64,000 bases of DNA from Leyella stercorea (GCF_019052365.1 NZ_JAHQUY010000002.1:34722-98721), one strand, 5' to 3'; positions 41,437 through 50,405 are shown, numbered from the stretch's first letter. Notes: generated by a model not told the origin, from the sequence alone. Numbers and translations are program-made.

Positions 41437-42639
41437 ATGAAGGCAATCAGATACACTATCTCGCTGTGTCTCGCCCTACTCTGTCTCTGCGGATGCAACG
41501 ATATTCCGCACGACGGCGAGGCAATAATTGGGCACGGCGCTACAAGATACTATGGCGGCACGAAGCAGGGCAAGTACGACGGATACGGCGTGCTCTACGT
41601 GGGCGACAGCGTGGTGTACGCCGGACAGTGGCGCATGGGAAAGCGCTACGGAAAGGGCGTCAGCCACGACTCGCTGGGCCACCGCATCGTGGGCAGATGG
41701 CGCGCCGACACGCTCGTCAGCGGAACATGGCGCGACTCTACGGGCACGTACAGCGGTACGCTCAACCGCGACGCAATAGCCTGCGGACACGGCACGTTCA
41801 CCGACCGCAAGCAGAACCTCTATCAGGGCGAATGGACTGACGGCAAGCGCAACGGATTCGGCTTCGCACTCACAGCCGGAAAGCACATGCAGCTGGGCGA
41901 ATGGAAACGCAACCGCTTCCTGGGCGAGCGCATTGAGTATCGCGCCGACCGCATCTACGGCATCGACATATCGCGCTTTCAGCACGAGAAAGGACGCAAG
42001 CGCTATGGCATCGACTGGAAGCGGGTGCGCATCACCAATCTCGGCAAGCTATCAAGGAAGCGCATCGCTGGCGCAGTCGACTATCCCGTGTCGTTCTGCT
42101 ACATCAAGTCGACGGAGGGCGCAACGATAAAGAACCGCTACTTCCGCACCGACTATGCTGCGGCTCGCGCCCAAGGCATAAAGTGCGGCGCCTACCACTT
42201 CTTCTCCACTCGCACGCCCGGCGCCAAGCAGGCACGCCACTTCCTGAAGTACAGCACGTTCCGCAAGGGCGACTTGCCGCCGGTGCTCGACGTCGAACCG
42301 ACGTGTGCTCAGATACGCGCCATGGGCGGACCGGAGGCGTTGTTCCGCAGCGTGCGCCAATGGATCAGGGTTGTGAAGGCGGCTACGGGCGCCCGACCGG
42401 TGCTCTACATATCGCAGTCGTTCGTTAACCGCTACCTGCCGCTCGCACCCGACCTGAAGCGCGACTATATCGTGTGGATTGCCCGCTACGGCGAGTACAA
42501 GCCCGACGTGCGCCTCGCCTACTGGCAGCTCTGCCCCGACGGACATGTGCGCGGCATTACGCCCGAGGTTGACATCAACGTGTTCAACGGATACCGCAAC
42601 GAGTACGAGGAGTTTCTGCGCAACGAGTGCATTAAATAA
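41437..42639 (+). CDS. Lipoprotein with MORN-like repeats and a GH25 muramidase domain
   Basis: 400 residues from MKAIRYTISLCLALLCLCGC; the signal ends in a lipobox-like Cys. Residues about 35-165 hold MORN-type repeats (YGGTKQGKYDGYGVLYVG, YAGQWRMGKRYGKGV, YQGEWTDGKRNGFGF). Residues about 180-395 are a GH25 lysozyme-like domain: YGIDISRFQ, IKSTEG, GAYHFFS, LDVEPT, with the acidic residues expected for catalysis. It probably cuts or binds peptidoglycan from the envelope. The MORN half may position it at a membrane or protein partner; that is inference. It shares a terminator with convergent pnp. Confidence 0.85.
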   Translation: MKAIRYTISLCLALLCLCGCNDIPHDGEAIIGHGATRYYGGTKQGKYDGYGVLYVGDSVVYAGQWRMGKRYGKGVSHDSLGHRIVGRWRADTLVSGTWRDSTGTYSGTLNRDAIACGHGTFTDRKQNLYQGEWTDGKRNGFGFALTAGKHMQLGEWKRNRFLGERIEYRADRIYGIDISRFQHEKGRKRYGIDWKRVRITNLGKLSRKRIAGAVDYPVSFCYIKSTEGATIKNRYFRTDYAAARAQGIKCGAYHFFSTRTPGAKQARHFLKYSTFRKGDLPPVLDVEPTCAQIRAMGGPEALFRSVRQWIRVVKAATGARPVLYISQSFVNRYLPLAPDLKRDYIVWIARYGEYKPDVRLAYWQLCPDGHVRGITPEVDINVFNGYRNEYEEFLRNECIK

Positions 42640-42640
42640 A

Positions 42641-42682
42641 AAAAGCTGCATCGCAAACCGAATTGCGATGCAGCTTTTTTTT
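42641..42682. terminator. Bidirectional GH25/pnp terminator
   Basis: Arms AAGCTGCATCGCAA and TTGCGATGCAGCTT, 14 bp, with A-runs left and T8 right. Confidence 0.9.
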
Positions 42683-42742
42683 ATGTATTTAGCAGAAGCA
42701 GCGGAGCATGTGTCCTGCTGCTTCCGTGTTTGTCTTCAGCGA

Positions 42743-45034
42743 TTAGAAGTCGTTGTTGTGATCGAGCGAGTCGTTGAAGTCGCGCGGCTCACGATGCTCG
42801 CGGTTCTCACGACGACCGTCGCGACGCTCGCCACCCTCACGGCGCGGACGACGCTCACCACGCTCGCCACGCGGACGGCGCTCACGCTCTACATATCCCT
42901 CCGGCTTCTCGAGAAGCACGCGGTGAGAGAGCTTGTACTTGCCAGTCTTCGGGTCGATCTCCATGAGCTTCACCTTGATCTTGTCGCCTTCCTTGATGCC
43001 AGCCTCTTCAACTGTCTCAAGACGCTTCCAGTCGATCTCAGAGATGTGGAGCAATCCGTCCTTGCCCGGCATGATCTCTACGAAGCAGCCGTAAGGCATG
43101 ATTGAACGAACTGTGCCCTCGTATACCTCGCCTACCTCAGGGATAGCCACGATAGCCTTGATCTTGCCAAGCGCAGCGTCGATAGCGTCCTTGTTAGGAG
43201 CCGATACCTGCACCTTGCCTACGCCGTCTGCCTCGTCGATAGTGATAGTAGCGCCGGTGTCCTCCTGCATCTGCTGGATGATCTTGCCACCAGGGCCAAT
43301 CACAGCGCCGATGAACTCCTTCGGTATCTCGATCTGAACGATGCGCGGTACCTGCGGCTTCAGCTCCTTGCGCGGCTCAGAGATAGTCTCCATCATGCAT
43401 TTGAGGATGTGCTCGCGGCCTTCCTTAGCCTGCATAAGAGCCTTCTCGAGAATCTCGAAGCTCAGACCGTCGCACTTGATATCCATCTGTGTAGCTGTCA
43501 AGCCTTTGGGTGTACCGGTTGTCTTGAAGTCCATATCGCCGAGGTGGTCCTCGTCGCCGAGGATGTCGCTAAGCACAGCGTACTTTTCCTCGCCCGGGTT
43601 CTTGATAAGACCCATTGCGATGCCTGATACCGGAGCCTTCATCGGAACACCTGCGTCCATGAGGGCGAGTGTGCCGGCACATACTGTAGCCATTGAAGAC
43701 GAACCGTTAGACTCGAGAATCTGGCTCACGAGGCGCACTGTGTAAGGGAAGTCCTCAGGAATCTGACCCTTCAGACCGCGCCATGCCAAGTGGCCGTGAC
43801 CAATCTCGCGACGGCCTACACCGCGCTGAGCCTTAGCCTCGCCTGTGCAGAACGGCGGGAAGTTATAGTGGAGGAGGAAACGCTGGTAGCCGCGCTCGAG
43901 CACGTCGTCAACCAACTTCTCGTCCATCTTTGTACCGAGTGTACATGTAGAGAGCGACTGTGTCTCGCCACGTGTGAAGATAGAGCTTCCGTGAGGCATC
44001 GGCAGCGGAGAAACCTCGCACCAGATAGGACGGATGTCTGTAGTCTTACGACCGTCGAGACGCTTGCCCTCGTCGAGGATGCAACGGCGCATAGAGTCGC
44101 GCATAACGTCGGCGTAGTAGCGCACCATCTCTGCGTGCTTCTCGTCGAGCTCCTCAGCGGTGAGGTCTGTGTGAGCTGCGTCGTAAGCCTCCTGGAAGTC
44201 AGAGAGAATCTTGTCGAAAGCCTCCTCGCGCGACTTCTTGTCGTGGTCGCCCGACTCTGCGATAGCGTAGCACTTGTCGTAAGTCTCCTTGCGGAGCTGC
44301 TCGCGGAGTTCCTCGTCGTTCACCTCGTGGCAGTACTCGCGCTTAACATCTGTGCCAAGCTCCTTAGAGAGCTCTGTCTGCAGTTCGCACATCGGCTTGA
44401 TAGCAGCCATAGCAGCCTTCAACGCGCCGATCATGTCCTGCTCCGAAACTTCCTTCATCTCGCCCTCTACCATCATGATGTTCTCTGCAGAAGCGCCTAC
44501 CATGATATCCATGTCGGCATCCTTCATCTGCTCGAAGGTAGGGTTGATAACGTACTCGCCGTTGATGCGTGCTACACGCACTTCTGAAATCGGGCACTCG
44601 AAAGGTATATCTGAACAAGCCATAGCGGCTGAAGCTGCAAATCCAGCGAGAGCATCAGGCTGGTCAACGCCGTCGGCGCTGAGAAGCATAATCTGCACAT
44701 ATACCTCTGCGTGGTAGTTAGACGGGAAGAGCGGACGGAGCACACGGTCTACGAGACGCGATGTGAGGATCTCGTTGTCGCCCGACTTGCCTTCACGCTT
44801 TGTGAAGCCGCCAGGGAAACGGCCTGCTGCTGAGTACTGCTCTTTGTAGTCTACCTGCAAAGGCATGAAATCTGTTCCGGGAACTGCATCTTTTGCGGCA
44901 CAAACAGTGGCGAGAAGTACGGTGTTGCCCATACGCAGTACAACACTTCCGTCGGTCTGCTTTGCCACTTTCCCGGTCTCAATGCTGATGGTTCTGCCAT
45001 CAGGCAATGATACTGTCTTTGTAATTACGTTCAT
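42743..45034 (-). CDS. pnp: Polynucleotide phosphorylase
   Basis: 763 residues. Two RNase PH-type domains (about 1-230 and 320-550, the second with the [17 protein letters not shown] segment), then a KH domain with [10 protein letters not shown] and an S1 domain ([18 protein letters not shown]). It degrades RNA from the 3' end by phosphorolysis. A C-terminal tail of about 45 residues is very rich in Arg, Gly and Glu ([14 protein letters not shown]) and is absent from enterobacterial PNPase; it probably aids RNA or partner binding. Monocistronic. Confidence 0.97.
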   Translation of the reverse strand: MNVITKTVSLPDGRTISIETGKVAKQTDGSVVLRMGNTVLLATVCAAKDAVPGTDFMPLQVDYKEQYSAAGRFPGGFTKREGKSGDNEILTSRLVDRVLRPLFPSNYHAEVYVQIMLLSADGVDQPDALAGFAASAAMACSDIPFECPISEVRVARINGEYVINPTFEQMKDADMDIMVGASAENIMMVEGEMKEVSEQDMIGALKAAMAAIKPMCELQTELSKELGTDVKREYCHEVNDEELREQLRKETYDKCYAIAESGDHDKKSREEAFDKILSDFQEAYDAAHTDLTAEELDEKHAEMVRYYADVMRDSMRRCILDEGKRLDGRKTTDIRPIWCEVSPLPMPHGSSIFTRGETQSLSTCTLGTKMDEKLVDDVLERGYQRFLLHYNFPPFCTGEAKAQRGVGRREIGHGHLAWRGLKGQIPEDFPYTVRLVSQILESNGSSSMATVCAGTLALMDAGVPMKAPVSGIAMGLIKNPGEEKYAVLSDILGDEDHLGDMDFKTTGTPKGLTATQMDIKCDGLSFEILEKALMQAKEGREHILKCMMETISEPRKELKPQVPRIVQIEIPKEFIGAVIGPGGKIIQQMQEDTGATITIDEADGVGKVQVSAPNKDAIDAALGKIKAIVAIPEVGEVYEGTVRSIMPYGCFVEIMPGKDGLLHISEIDWKRLETVEEAGIKEGDKIKVKLMEIDPKTGKYKLSHRVLLEKPEGYVERERRPRGERGERRPRREGGERRDGRRENREHREPRDFNDSLDHNNDF

Positions 45035-45074
45035 CTAAATCTTTATTTACATCAAAAAAATTGTAATATGTGAG

Positions 45075-45082
45075 CAAAGTTA
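45075..45082 (-). promoter_or_regulatory. Promoter -7 element of pnp
   Basis: Minus-strand TAACTTTG, 40 bp before the start; the -33 box is weak. Confidence 0.6.
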
Positions 45083-45206
45083 GTCAATTTCAATGGTATA
45101 AACGAACAATCGCCGATTATTTTTGTTTTTTTGTATAATTTTCCACTGCAGCATCTGCAATCATAGGAGGTACGCTCCTCAGAGCCATGCAAGCCCCGTT
45201 TGTTAT

Positions 45207-45749
45207 TCAGAACTTGAAACTCAGCCCTACACCCAATGTTTTTCTGTTTGTCAGATTATCATTGAGCATGCTGACGTTGGCAGAAAGCGCCAATTTCTTT
45301 TGATGATGGGCTGCTATAAGGAATGACGTGGTCCATATCACACTTGCTCCGAATGAGGCGGCTAATCCGATGGCAAATGGATTAACTCCGGGGCCGTTTT
45401 CTTGAAAAGATGCAACGTATGCCGTTCCTAATAAGCAATATAAGCTGGCTAAAAAGAAGACACTGCCGCCCACCCAAGCTGTCCACTTGAATATTCTTGC
45501 CTTCTTCAACCGCTTAGCGGAAGTGTCTTCAGCGATACTTTTCTGCAATTCGGCGTCCGACACAAGTGTGTCGTTGTGTTGCAGCAAAGTGAAGTTCTCT
45601 GACTTGACATCTGTGCCATAATTTTCCAACACCGTTACCGTCGAAGTAGCGGTTGGGTTGGCGTCATTGGCGATGGCGTCTTGAGCGTTGACGGCAAGTG
45701 AGCATATCACGACTGCCATCAGCATAAAGAATCGTAGACTTCTCATCAT
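45207..45749 (-). CDS. Small envelope protein of unknown function
   Basis: 180 residues. A signal peptide (LMAVVICSLAVNAQ) is followed by a soluble stretch, then two hydrophobic helices (about 92-112 and 124-146) and a C-terminal segment ending in a terminal Phe (LGVGLSFKF), as in small outer-membrane or envelope proteins. No family is recognised. It sits alone between pnp and the repeat-rich gap. Confidence 0.65.
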   Translation of the reverse strand: MMRSLRFFMLMAVVICSLAVNAQDAIANDANPTATSTVTVLENYGTDVKSENFTLLQHNDTLVSDAELQKSIAEDTSAKRLKKARIFKWTAWVGGSVFFLASLYCLLGTAYVASFQENGPGVNPFAIGLAASFGASVIWTTSFLIAAHHQKKLALSANVSMLNDNLTNRKTLGVGLSFKF

Positions 45750-45869
45750 TTCTTATGTTGTTATGCCAGCATATAATCTGGCATAGGGTTAGACATAAGC
45801 AAATTTAGTGGTTTACCTCGAAATAACAAACAATAAAAAGAATTATTTGATAAATTCGTTTATTATGCG

Positions 45870-45877
45870 TACATTTG
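45870..45877 (+). promoter_or_regulatory. Possible promoter -7 element for the guanine deaminase gene
   Basis: TACATTTG with TTTG 20 bp upstream, a good match, but 218 bp from the start codon with the 19-bp repeat array in between, so the array would be part of the 5' leader. Confidence 0.5.
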
Positions 45878-45941
45878 CATAAACGGGAGCCGTCGTGCTC
45901 TACCACCGCTTGTGCGGTTTCAATCCATGCGGCGTGTGCGG

Positions 45942-46055
45942 CTTTGTTGGTGCATACTTGCTTTGTTGGTGCATACTTGCTTTGTTGGTGCATACTTGCT
46001 TTGTTGGTGCACTTCTTGCTTTGTTGGTGCACTTGAGACAAGTGCACCCCCTATA
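45942..46055. repeat. 19-bp tandem repeat ending in a hairpin element (copy 2)
   Basis: Three exact 19-bp units CTTTGTTGGTGCATACTTG (45942, 45961, 45980), then two variants at 45999 and 46019. The last runs into a perfect hairpin with 10-bp arms GGTGCACTTG and CAAGTGCACC (46026-46048) followed by CCCCTATA. Each unit looks like a copy of one half of that element. It occupies the 346-bp gap 45750-46095; nothing else is seen there except the promoter. Confidence 0.8.
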
Positions 46056-46095
46056 AATAGCACATTACCCTATGACCTTAAAGAAAAATAAAGAT

Positions 46096-46566
46096 ATGGA
46101 CAAGAAAAACGAATTTATGCGCCGTGCAATAGAGCTCTCCGAGGAGAGTGTGCGCACTGGCGGCGGACCGTTCGGAGCGGTCATCGTGCGTGGCGACGAA
46201 ATCATCGCCGAGGCGTCTAACAGCGTTACTATCGACAACGACCCTACAGCGCACGCCGAGGTGAACTGCATACGCAAGGCTACGCGCCGCTTAGGCACGT
46301 TCGACCTCGCCGGATGCGACATCTATACCTCCTGCGAGCCGTGCCCTATGTGCTTGGGCGCCATCTATTGGGCGCATCTCGACCGCATCTTCTACGGCAA
46401 CGACCGCAAGGATGCTGCCGCCATCGGCTTCGACGACGACTTCATCTATCAGGAGATACCGCTCAAGCCCGAACAGCGCCACAAGACGATGCAGCGTCTG
46501 ATGGGCATGGAGGCGCTCAAGGCGTTCCGCATGTGGGAGGAGAGCGCCGAGAAAACAGAATATTAA
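46096..46566 (+). CDS. guaD: Guanine deaminase, cytidine-deaminase fold
   Basis: 156 residues from MDKKNEFMRRAIELS; an ATG 24 bases upstream is possible but less likely. The zinc motifs HAEVNCIRKA and PCPMCLGAIYWA are intact. The C-terminal W..SAEKTEY resembles the domain-swapped tail of Bacillus-type GuaD, which closes the guanine site. It converts guanine to xanthine. It differs from TadA by this tail and by the FDDDFIYQEI region. Specificity is inferred. It is convergent with the WYL regulator across a palindromic element. Confidence 0.85.
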   Translation: MDKKNEFMRRAIELSEESVRTGGGPFGAVIVRGDEIIAEASNSVTIDNDPTAHAEVNCIRKATRRLGTFDLAGCDIYTSCEPCPMCLGAIYWAHLDRIFYGNDRKDAAAIGFDDDFIYQEIPLKPEQRHKTMQRLMGMEALKAFRMWEESAEKTEY

Positions 46567-46571
46567 AATTA

Positions 46572-46654
46572 GTAATGGAGGTCTCCGGTCCTCGGCAGCA
46601 CAAAGTCGAATATAAACAAGGCTAACTGCTGCGGAGGCCGGAGACCTCCGCTAC
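46572..46654. repeat. 83-bp palindromic intergenic element, copy B
   Basis: Arms GTAATGGAGGTCTCCGGTC and GGCCGGAGACCTCCGCTAC, centre with CACAAAGTCGAA. It fills the 90 bp between two convergent genes, starting 6 bp after the deaminase stop and ending 2 bp before the WYL gene's stop, so it may also serve as their common terminator. Confidence 0.85.
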
Positions 46655-46656
46655 TG

Positions 46657-47559
46657 TTATACAGCCTTGTTCATGCTCTTTTTCTTTCCGGCAAGATAAG
46701 CCTTAAACTCCTCGCAGCCAATCACTTCTATATCCTCGTAGAGTCCGAGCACGAAGCGGCCTATGCCGAGGAACGACACCACTTCGCCTTCGAAGATCCA
46801 GGCGGTGTCACCATCGGCGGTGAAGCACTTTGCCGACTGCGGATACTCCTCCACCATGAGGTTGTAGGAGAGCAGTCCCATGCGCATTTTCACCATGTAG
46901 CGCTGCTCACCAGTGAACATGAACATGTCGGTGTACATCTGCTTGTGGCGGTCATCGAAGGTCCAGGGCACGTCGATTATCTCCACCGACTCCATGCGCG
47001 ACAGTCGGAACGTCTTGTTCTCGTGCGAGCGTATCTCGTGACAGCGCACGTCGCGCTCGTCGTTCATCAGCTGGTACGGCTCCACGATGCGGTCGGTGAC
47101 GGTGTTGCTGTGGGGCGAGGCGTACTTGTGCAGCACTACCATCTTGCGCGTAGCCATCGCCTCGCGCAGCTTCGCCACGCAGTCGTTCATGCGGCGCTGC
47201 AGTTCGGGGTTGACGGCGTCGGGCAGGTTGAACGATCGCGAGAGTTTCTGGCGTATGTTCACGGCTGTATGGTCGCGCGTGCCGTCGGTGTCGAGTCGGC
47301 GGCAGATGTATGCAGCCTCGTATTCGGAGAGCGAGATGTGCTCGTGCAGACGGCGGAAGAACGACGACGAGCGGTCGAGCCGATACGTGGTGCCGGTCTT
47401 CTGCAGATTGAAGCCGCAGTCGCGCAGGTAGTCGAAATAATAGTAGAGATTGCGGCGCGTGATGCCGAGGCGGTCAGCTATCTGCTGCGCCGTGTAGCTG
47501 TTGTTCTCTGTCAGTATGAGTATAAGGTCGAGTTCTCGACCATATTTATCCATTCGCAT
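46657..47559 (-). CDS. WYL-domain transcriptional regulator
   Basis: 300 residues. A winged HTH at about residues 10-60 (YTAQQIADRLGITRRNLYYY) is followed by a helical linker and a C-terminal WYL-like domain (about 140-290), which binds small ligands or nucleic acid in other members. The exact W-Y-L triplet is not conserved. The target is unknown. Upstream lies the GC-rich 22-bp repeat array, 93 bp from the start. Confidence 0.82.
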   Translation of the reverse strand: MRMDKYGRELDLILILTENNSYTAQQIADRLGITRRNLYYYFDYLRDCGFNLQKTGTTYRLDRSSSFFRRLHEHISLSEYEAAYICRRLDTDGTRDHTAVNIRQKLSRSFNLPDAVNPELQRRMNDCVAKLREAMATRKMVVLHKYASPHSNTVTDRIVEPYQLMNDERDVRCHEIRSHENKTFRLSRMESVEIIDVPWTFDDRHKQMYTDMFMFTGEQRYMVKMRMGLLSYNLMVEEYPQSAKCFTADGDTAWIFEGEVVSFLGIGRFVLGLYEDIEVIGCEEFKAYLAGKKKSMNKAV

Positions 47560-47651
47560 TGTTGTTGATGTTTAGTAGATTTGTTTTGTAGTTTTTCTTT
47601 TTCTCGTTGCTTTCTATAGATCAGTAGTTTTCTTTTTCGGGTCGTGCAGCG

Positions 47652-47753
47652 GACGGTGTCGACGCGGACGGCGGACGGTGTCGACGCGGACGGCGGACGG
47701 AATCCGATCGGACGGCGGACGGAAACCGATCGGACGGCGGACGGTGCCGATGA
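47652..47753. repeat. GC-rich 22-bp-period tandem repeat, locus 1
   Basis: Four full units at 47652, 47674, 47696 and 47718 plus a partial one, exact 22-bp spacing. Units share GGACGGCGGACGG; two contain GTCGAC and two contain CCGATCGG at the same place. The same unit occurs in the opposite orientation at 55116. The rest of the gap 47560-47898 holds TAAGCC-type repeats (about 47790-47880). Confidence 0.85.
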
Positions 47754-47789
47754 CTTTTGAACAGAAGGTATAAGACTTGCTGCGAATTT

Positions 47790-47936
47790 TTGAGCCTTTA
47801 TAAGCCTGACTAAGCCTTTCCAAGCCTTTATAAGCCAGACTAAACCTTTTAAACCTTTTAAGTCTTTCTAAGCTGAGGGCGTTCTGTTCTAAGCAATCCT
47901 AAGCCTTCCCCGACCGGGAGGGTTGGGAGGGGCTCT
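47790..47936. repeat. TAAGCC repeat field with CCCCGACCGGGAGGG palindrome
   Basis: About nine degenerate TAAGCCTTT/TAAGCCTGAC units, then CCTTCCCCGACCGGGAGGG and GTTGGGAGGGG. The palindrome part overlaps the last codons of rnhB. Confidence 0.65.
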
Positions 47937-48564
47937 CCTCAAACTTCAGTTCGAGTTGTCCTCCGCTCAGCAGGTTGTAGCTCATTCGGTGGTAAGGCGT
48001 GGTGCCGTGCAGGCGTATGCCCTCGCGGTGCGCCTTTGTAGGATAGCCCTTGTTCTTCTGCCAGTCGTAGTAGGGATATTCCTCTGCGAGCCGGTCCATG
48101 TATTCGTCGCGGAATGTCTTTGCGAGAATGCTCGCTGCGGCTATCGACTGATACTTGCCGTCGCCTTTCACTATCGTTGTGTGGGGCAGATCGCGGTAGG
48201 GAGTGAAGCGGTTGCCGTCGACGATGATGGCTTCGGGGCGCACGGTGAGTTGGTCGAGCGCGCGATGCATGGCGAGGAAGCTGGCGTTGAGTATGTTTAT
48301 GCGGTCTATCTCCTCGGGCGTAACCACGCCTACAGCCCACGCCACGGCGTCGCGCACTATCTGGTCGCGCAGTGTGCGGCGTGCTTTCTCGGTGAGCTTC
48401 TTCGAGTCGTTGAGCAGAGCGTTGTCGTAGTTGGGCGGCAGAATGACTGCGGCGGCGTATACGCTTCCGGCAAGACAGCCTCTGCCAGCTTCGTCGCAGC
48501 CTGCTTCGACGAGGTCGGTATAGTAATGGGGCAGCAAATGTGGCTTACTTTCCTGTTTTTTCAT
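47899..48564 (-). CDS. rnhB: Ribonuclease HII
   Basis: 221 residues from MKKQESKPHLLPHY; the 20-residue upstream extension would overlap the promoter. The active site is complete: EAGCDEAGRGCLAGSVYAAAVIL with the DEAGRG motif, and the downstream Asp in AIIVDGNRF. It removes ribonucleotides and primer RNA from DNA. The last eleven residues (SPSQPSRSGKA) are translated from the dispersed CCCCGAC..GGGAGGG repeat, so the C-terminus has been remodelled by it. Confidence 0.94.
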   Translation of the reverse strand: MKKQESKPHLLPHYYTDLVEAGCDEAGRGCLAGSVYAAAVILPPNYDNALLNDSKKLTEKARRTLRDQIVRDAVAWAVGVVTPEEIDRINILNASFLAMHRALDQLTVRPEAIIVDGNRFTPYRDLPHTTIVKGDGKYQSIAAASILAKTFRDEYMDRLAEEYPYYDWQKNKGYPTKAHREGIRLHGTTPYHRMSYNLLSGGQLELKFEESPSQPSRSGKA

Positions 48565-48621
48565 TGTTGTCTGTTTCAATGTGCAATAAACCCACTTACG
48601 GGTGCAACTCTTTTCCGTTTG

Positions 48622-48629
48622 CAAAGTTA
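48622..48629 (-). promoter_or_regulatory. Promoter -7 element of rnhB
   Basis: Minus-strand TAACTTTG with CTTTG 19 bp upstream. Confidence 0.7.
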
Positions 48630-48716
48630 GCTTTTATAATACAAACTACAAAGCGATTGTAATATTTCTTTAACAAAGAAATACGGAAAGTGAAATGTTA
48701 TTTCCATAAAGCCCAC

Positions 48717-48724
48717 TAATTTTG
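48717..48724 (+). promoter_or_regulatory. Promoter -7 element of the 97-residue ORF
   Basis: TAATTTTG on the plus strand, 49 bp before the ORF; it supports that ORF being a gene. Confidence 0.5.
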
Positions 48725-48773
48725 CAAGCGAAGATAAGAAACAATATGTATCACCTTATATAATATATAGATT

Positions 48774-49067
48774 ATGGAAAAGAACATCACACTCCAGCAG
48801 TCGGACATCCGTGTTATCAACGCAAAGCAGGTGCAGACTTCTGCCCTACTCTACGGCATGAAAAAAGCCGCAACCGCTCCGATGGAGTGGTTACGGCAGT
48901 ATTATTCGAGCGTGCTCGAGCGCGAGGTGACTATGGGTCAGACTCTGCGCTACCTGCATGCGCAGCTTGCTTTCGTTATGTGCGTATTCCCTACATACGA
49001 CTCGCTGCTTGTGCATCTCGGCGTATGCGCTTGGATGCTATGGGCGGTACTGAAGTGCAGAGGATAG
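48774..49067 (+). CDS. Small protein of unknown function
   Basis: 97 residues opening MEKNITLQQSDIRVINAKQV. Polar N-terminal half, then a hydrophobic C-terminal half (LHAQLAFVMCVFPTYDSLL and LGVCAWMLWAVLKC). No family is recognised. In favour of being real: a promoter match upstream and no competing gene. The stop is followed by a 24-bp direct duplication (CTGAAGTGCAGAGGATAGG twice, about 49050-49090). Confidence 0.5.
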   Translation: MEKNITLQQSDIRVINAKQVQTSALLYGMKKAATAPMEWLRQYYSSVLEREVTMGQTLRYLHAQLAFVMCVFPTYDSLLVHLGVCAWMLWAVLKCRG

Positions 49068-49144
49068 GTTACTGAAGTGCAGAGGATAGGCTGCCGATGC
49101 GGCGCCTCTGCGTCATAGATGTCTGCGTGCTGCGCTGCGCGGCA

Positions 49145-50359
49145 TCAGAACATCTGGCTCACGCGCTTCACTCCAGCCACGAGAGCGTCCACTTCTTCCT
49201 TCGTGTTGTAGAGTCCGAACGAGGCACGCACCATGCCCTGTATGCCGAAGCGGTCCATAACGGGCTGTGCGCAGTGGTGACCGGTGCGCACGGCGATGCC
49301 GAGTCGGTCGAGCAGCGTGCCCATGTCAAGATGATGTATGTCGCCCACGAGGAACGACACCACGGCGTCCTTGCCCTCGGTGGTTCCGAAGAGTCGCATG
49401 CCGTCTATCTCCGCCAAACGCTTCATGCAGTAGTCGGTGAGCTCGCGCTCGTGTGCGGCGATGTTGTCCATGCCAAGCGCCGATACATAGTTGAGCGCCG
49501 TAGCCAGTCCGTGCGTAGCCACATAGTCGGGCGTTCCGGCTTCGAACTTGAACGGCAGTTTCTCGAAGGTGGTCTTCTCGAAGCTCACGCTTTCTATCAT
49601 CTCACCGCCTCCTTGATAGGGCGGCATGCGGTCGAGCCATTCTTCCTTGCCGTAGAGCACACCGATGCCGGTCGGTCCGTATATCTTATGTCCGCTGAAG
49701 GCGAAGAAGTCGCAGTCGATTGACTGCACGTCTATGGCGAAATGGGGCGTCGATTGCGCTCCGTCTACGAGCACCGGCACGCCGTGCTCATGCGCTATGC
49801 GCACAATCTCCTTCACGGGGTTCACTGTTCCGAGCGTATTGCTCACGTGAGCCACACTTACAATCTTCGTTTTCTCAGAGAACAGCTGCTCGTATGCCTG
49901 CATGTCGAGCTTTCCGCTGTCGTCCATCGGAATCACCTTCAGCGCAATGCCGCGTTTCGCTGCCTGCAACTGCCAGGGAACGATGTTCGAGTGGTGCTCC
50001 ATTACGGACACTATCACCTCATCGCCTTCCGCCATGAACGCTTCGCAGAACGATGCAGCCACGAGATTGATGCTCTCCGTGGTGCCGCGCGTGAAGATTA
50101 TCTCTTCTGTCTTCGGCGCGTTGATAAACTGGCGCACGGTCTCGCGTGCCGCTTCGTGCAGGTCGGTGGCGCGCTGCGAGAGATAGTGTACGCCGCGATG
50201 CACATTGGCGTTAGCGTTGAGATACTCTTCGCGCATGGCGTCGAGCACGCACAACGGCTTCTGCGTGGTAGCTCCGTTGTCGAGATAGACGAGCGGACGG
50301 TCGTAGACGATGCGCGAAAGGATTGGGAAATCGGCGCGTACCTTATTTATATCGTACAT
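49145..50359 (-). CDS. sufS: Cysteine desulfurase SufS
   Basis: 404 residues, PLP fold type I. The PLP lysine lies in FSGHKIYGPTGIGVL and the persulfide Cys in VRTGHHCAQPVM near residue 360. The NGATTQKP and RGTTESINLV motifs mark the SufS subgroup. It supplies sulfur for cluster assembly on SufBCD. No sufE or sufU follows in the window, so the sulfur acceptor may be encoded elsewhere. Last gene of the suf operon, 46 bp after sufD. Confidence 0.96.
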   Translation of the reverse strand: MYDINKVRADFPILSRIVYDRPLVYLDNGATTQKPLCVLDAMREEYLNANANVHRGVHYLSQRATDLHEAARETVRQFINAPKTEEIIFTRGTTESINLVAASFCEAFMAEGDEVIVSVMEHHSNIVPWQLQAAKRGIALKVIPMDDSGKLDMQAYEQLFSEKTKIVSVAHVSNTLGTVNPVKEIVRIAHEHGVPVLVDGAQSTPHFAIDVQSIDCDFFAFSGHKIYGPTGIGVLYGKEEWLDRMPPYQGGGEMIESVSFEKTTFEKLPFKFEAGTPDYVATHGLATALNYVSALGMDNIAAHERELTDYCMKRLAEIDGMRLFGTTEGKDAVVSFLVGDIHHLDMGTLLDRLGIAVRTGHHCAQPVMDRFGIQGMVRASFGLYNTKEEVDALVAGVKRVSQMF

Positions 50360-50405
50360 GATGTTGTTAAGTTGAAATGGTGAGATGGTGAGAATTCTCT
50401 ACTAA

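Noticed and set aside
45805-46047. 80-codon frame rich in Lys, Gln and Thr
   Set aside because: Translation of the 19-bp tandem repeats on the minus strand.
47614-47823. 69-codon Arg-rich frame
   Set aside because: Made of the GC-rich 22-bp repeat array; not a gene.
48860-48900. Terminator-like hairpin (GCCGCAACC with GGTTACGGC)
   Set aside because: Lies inside the 97-residue ORF; the T-run would act only on the minus strand, where no gene needs it. Its presence does slightly weaken the case for that ORF.
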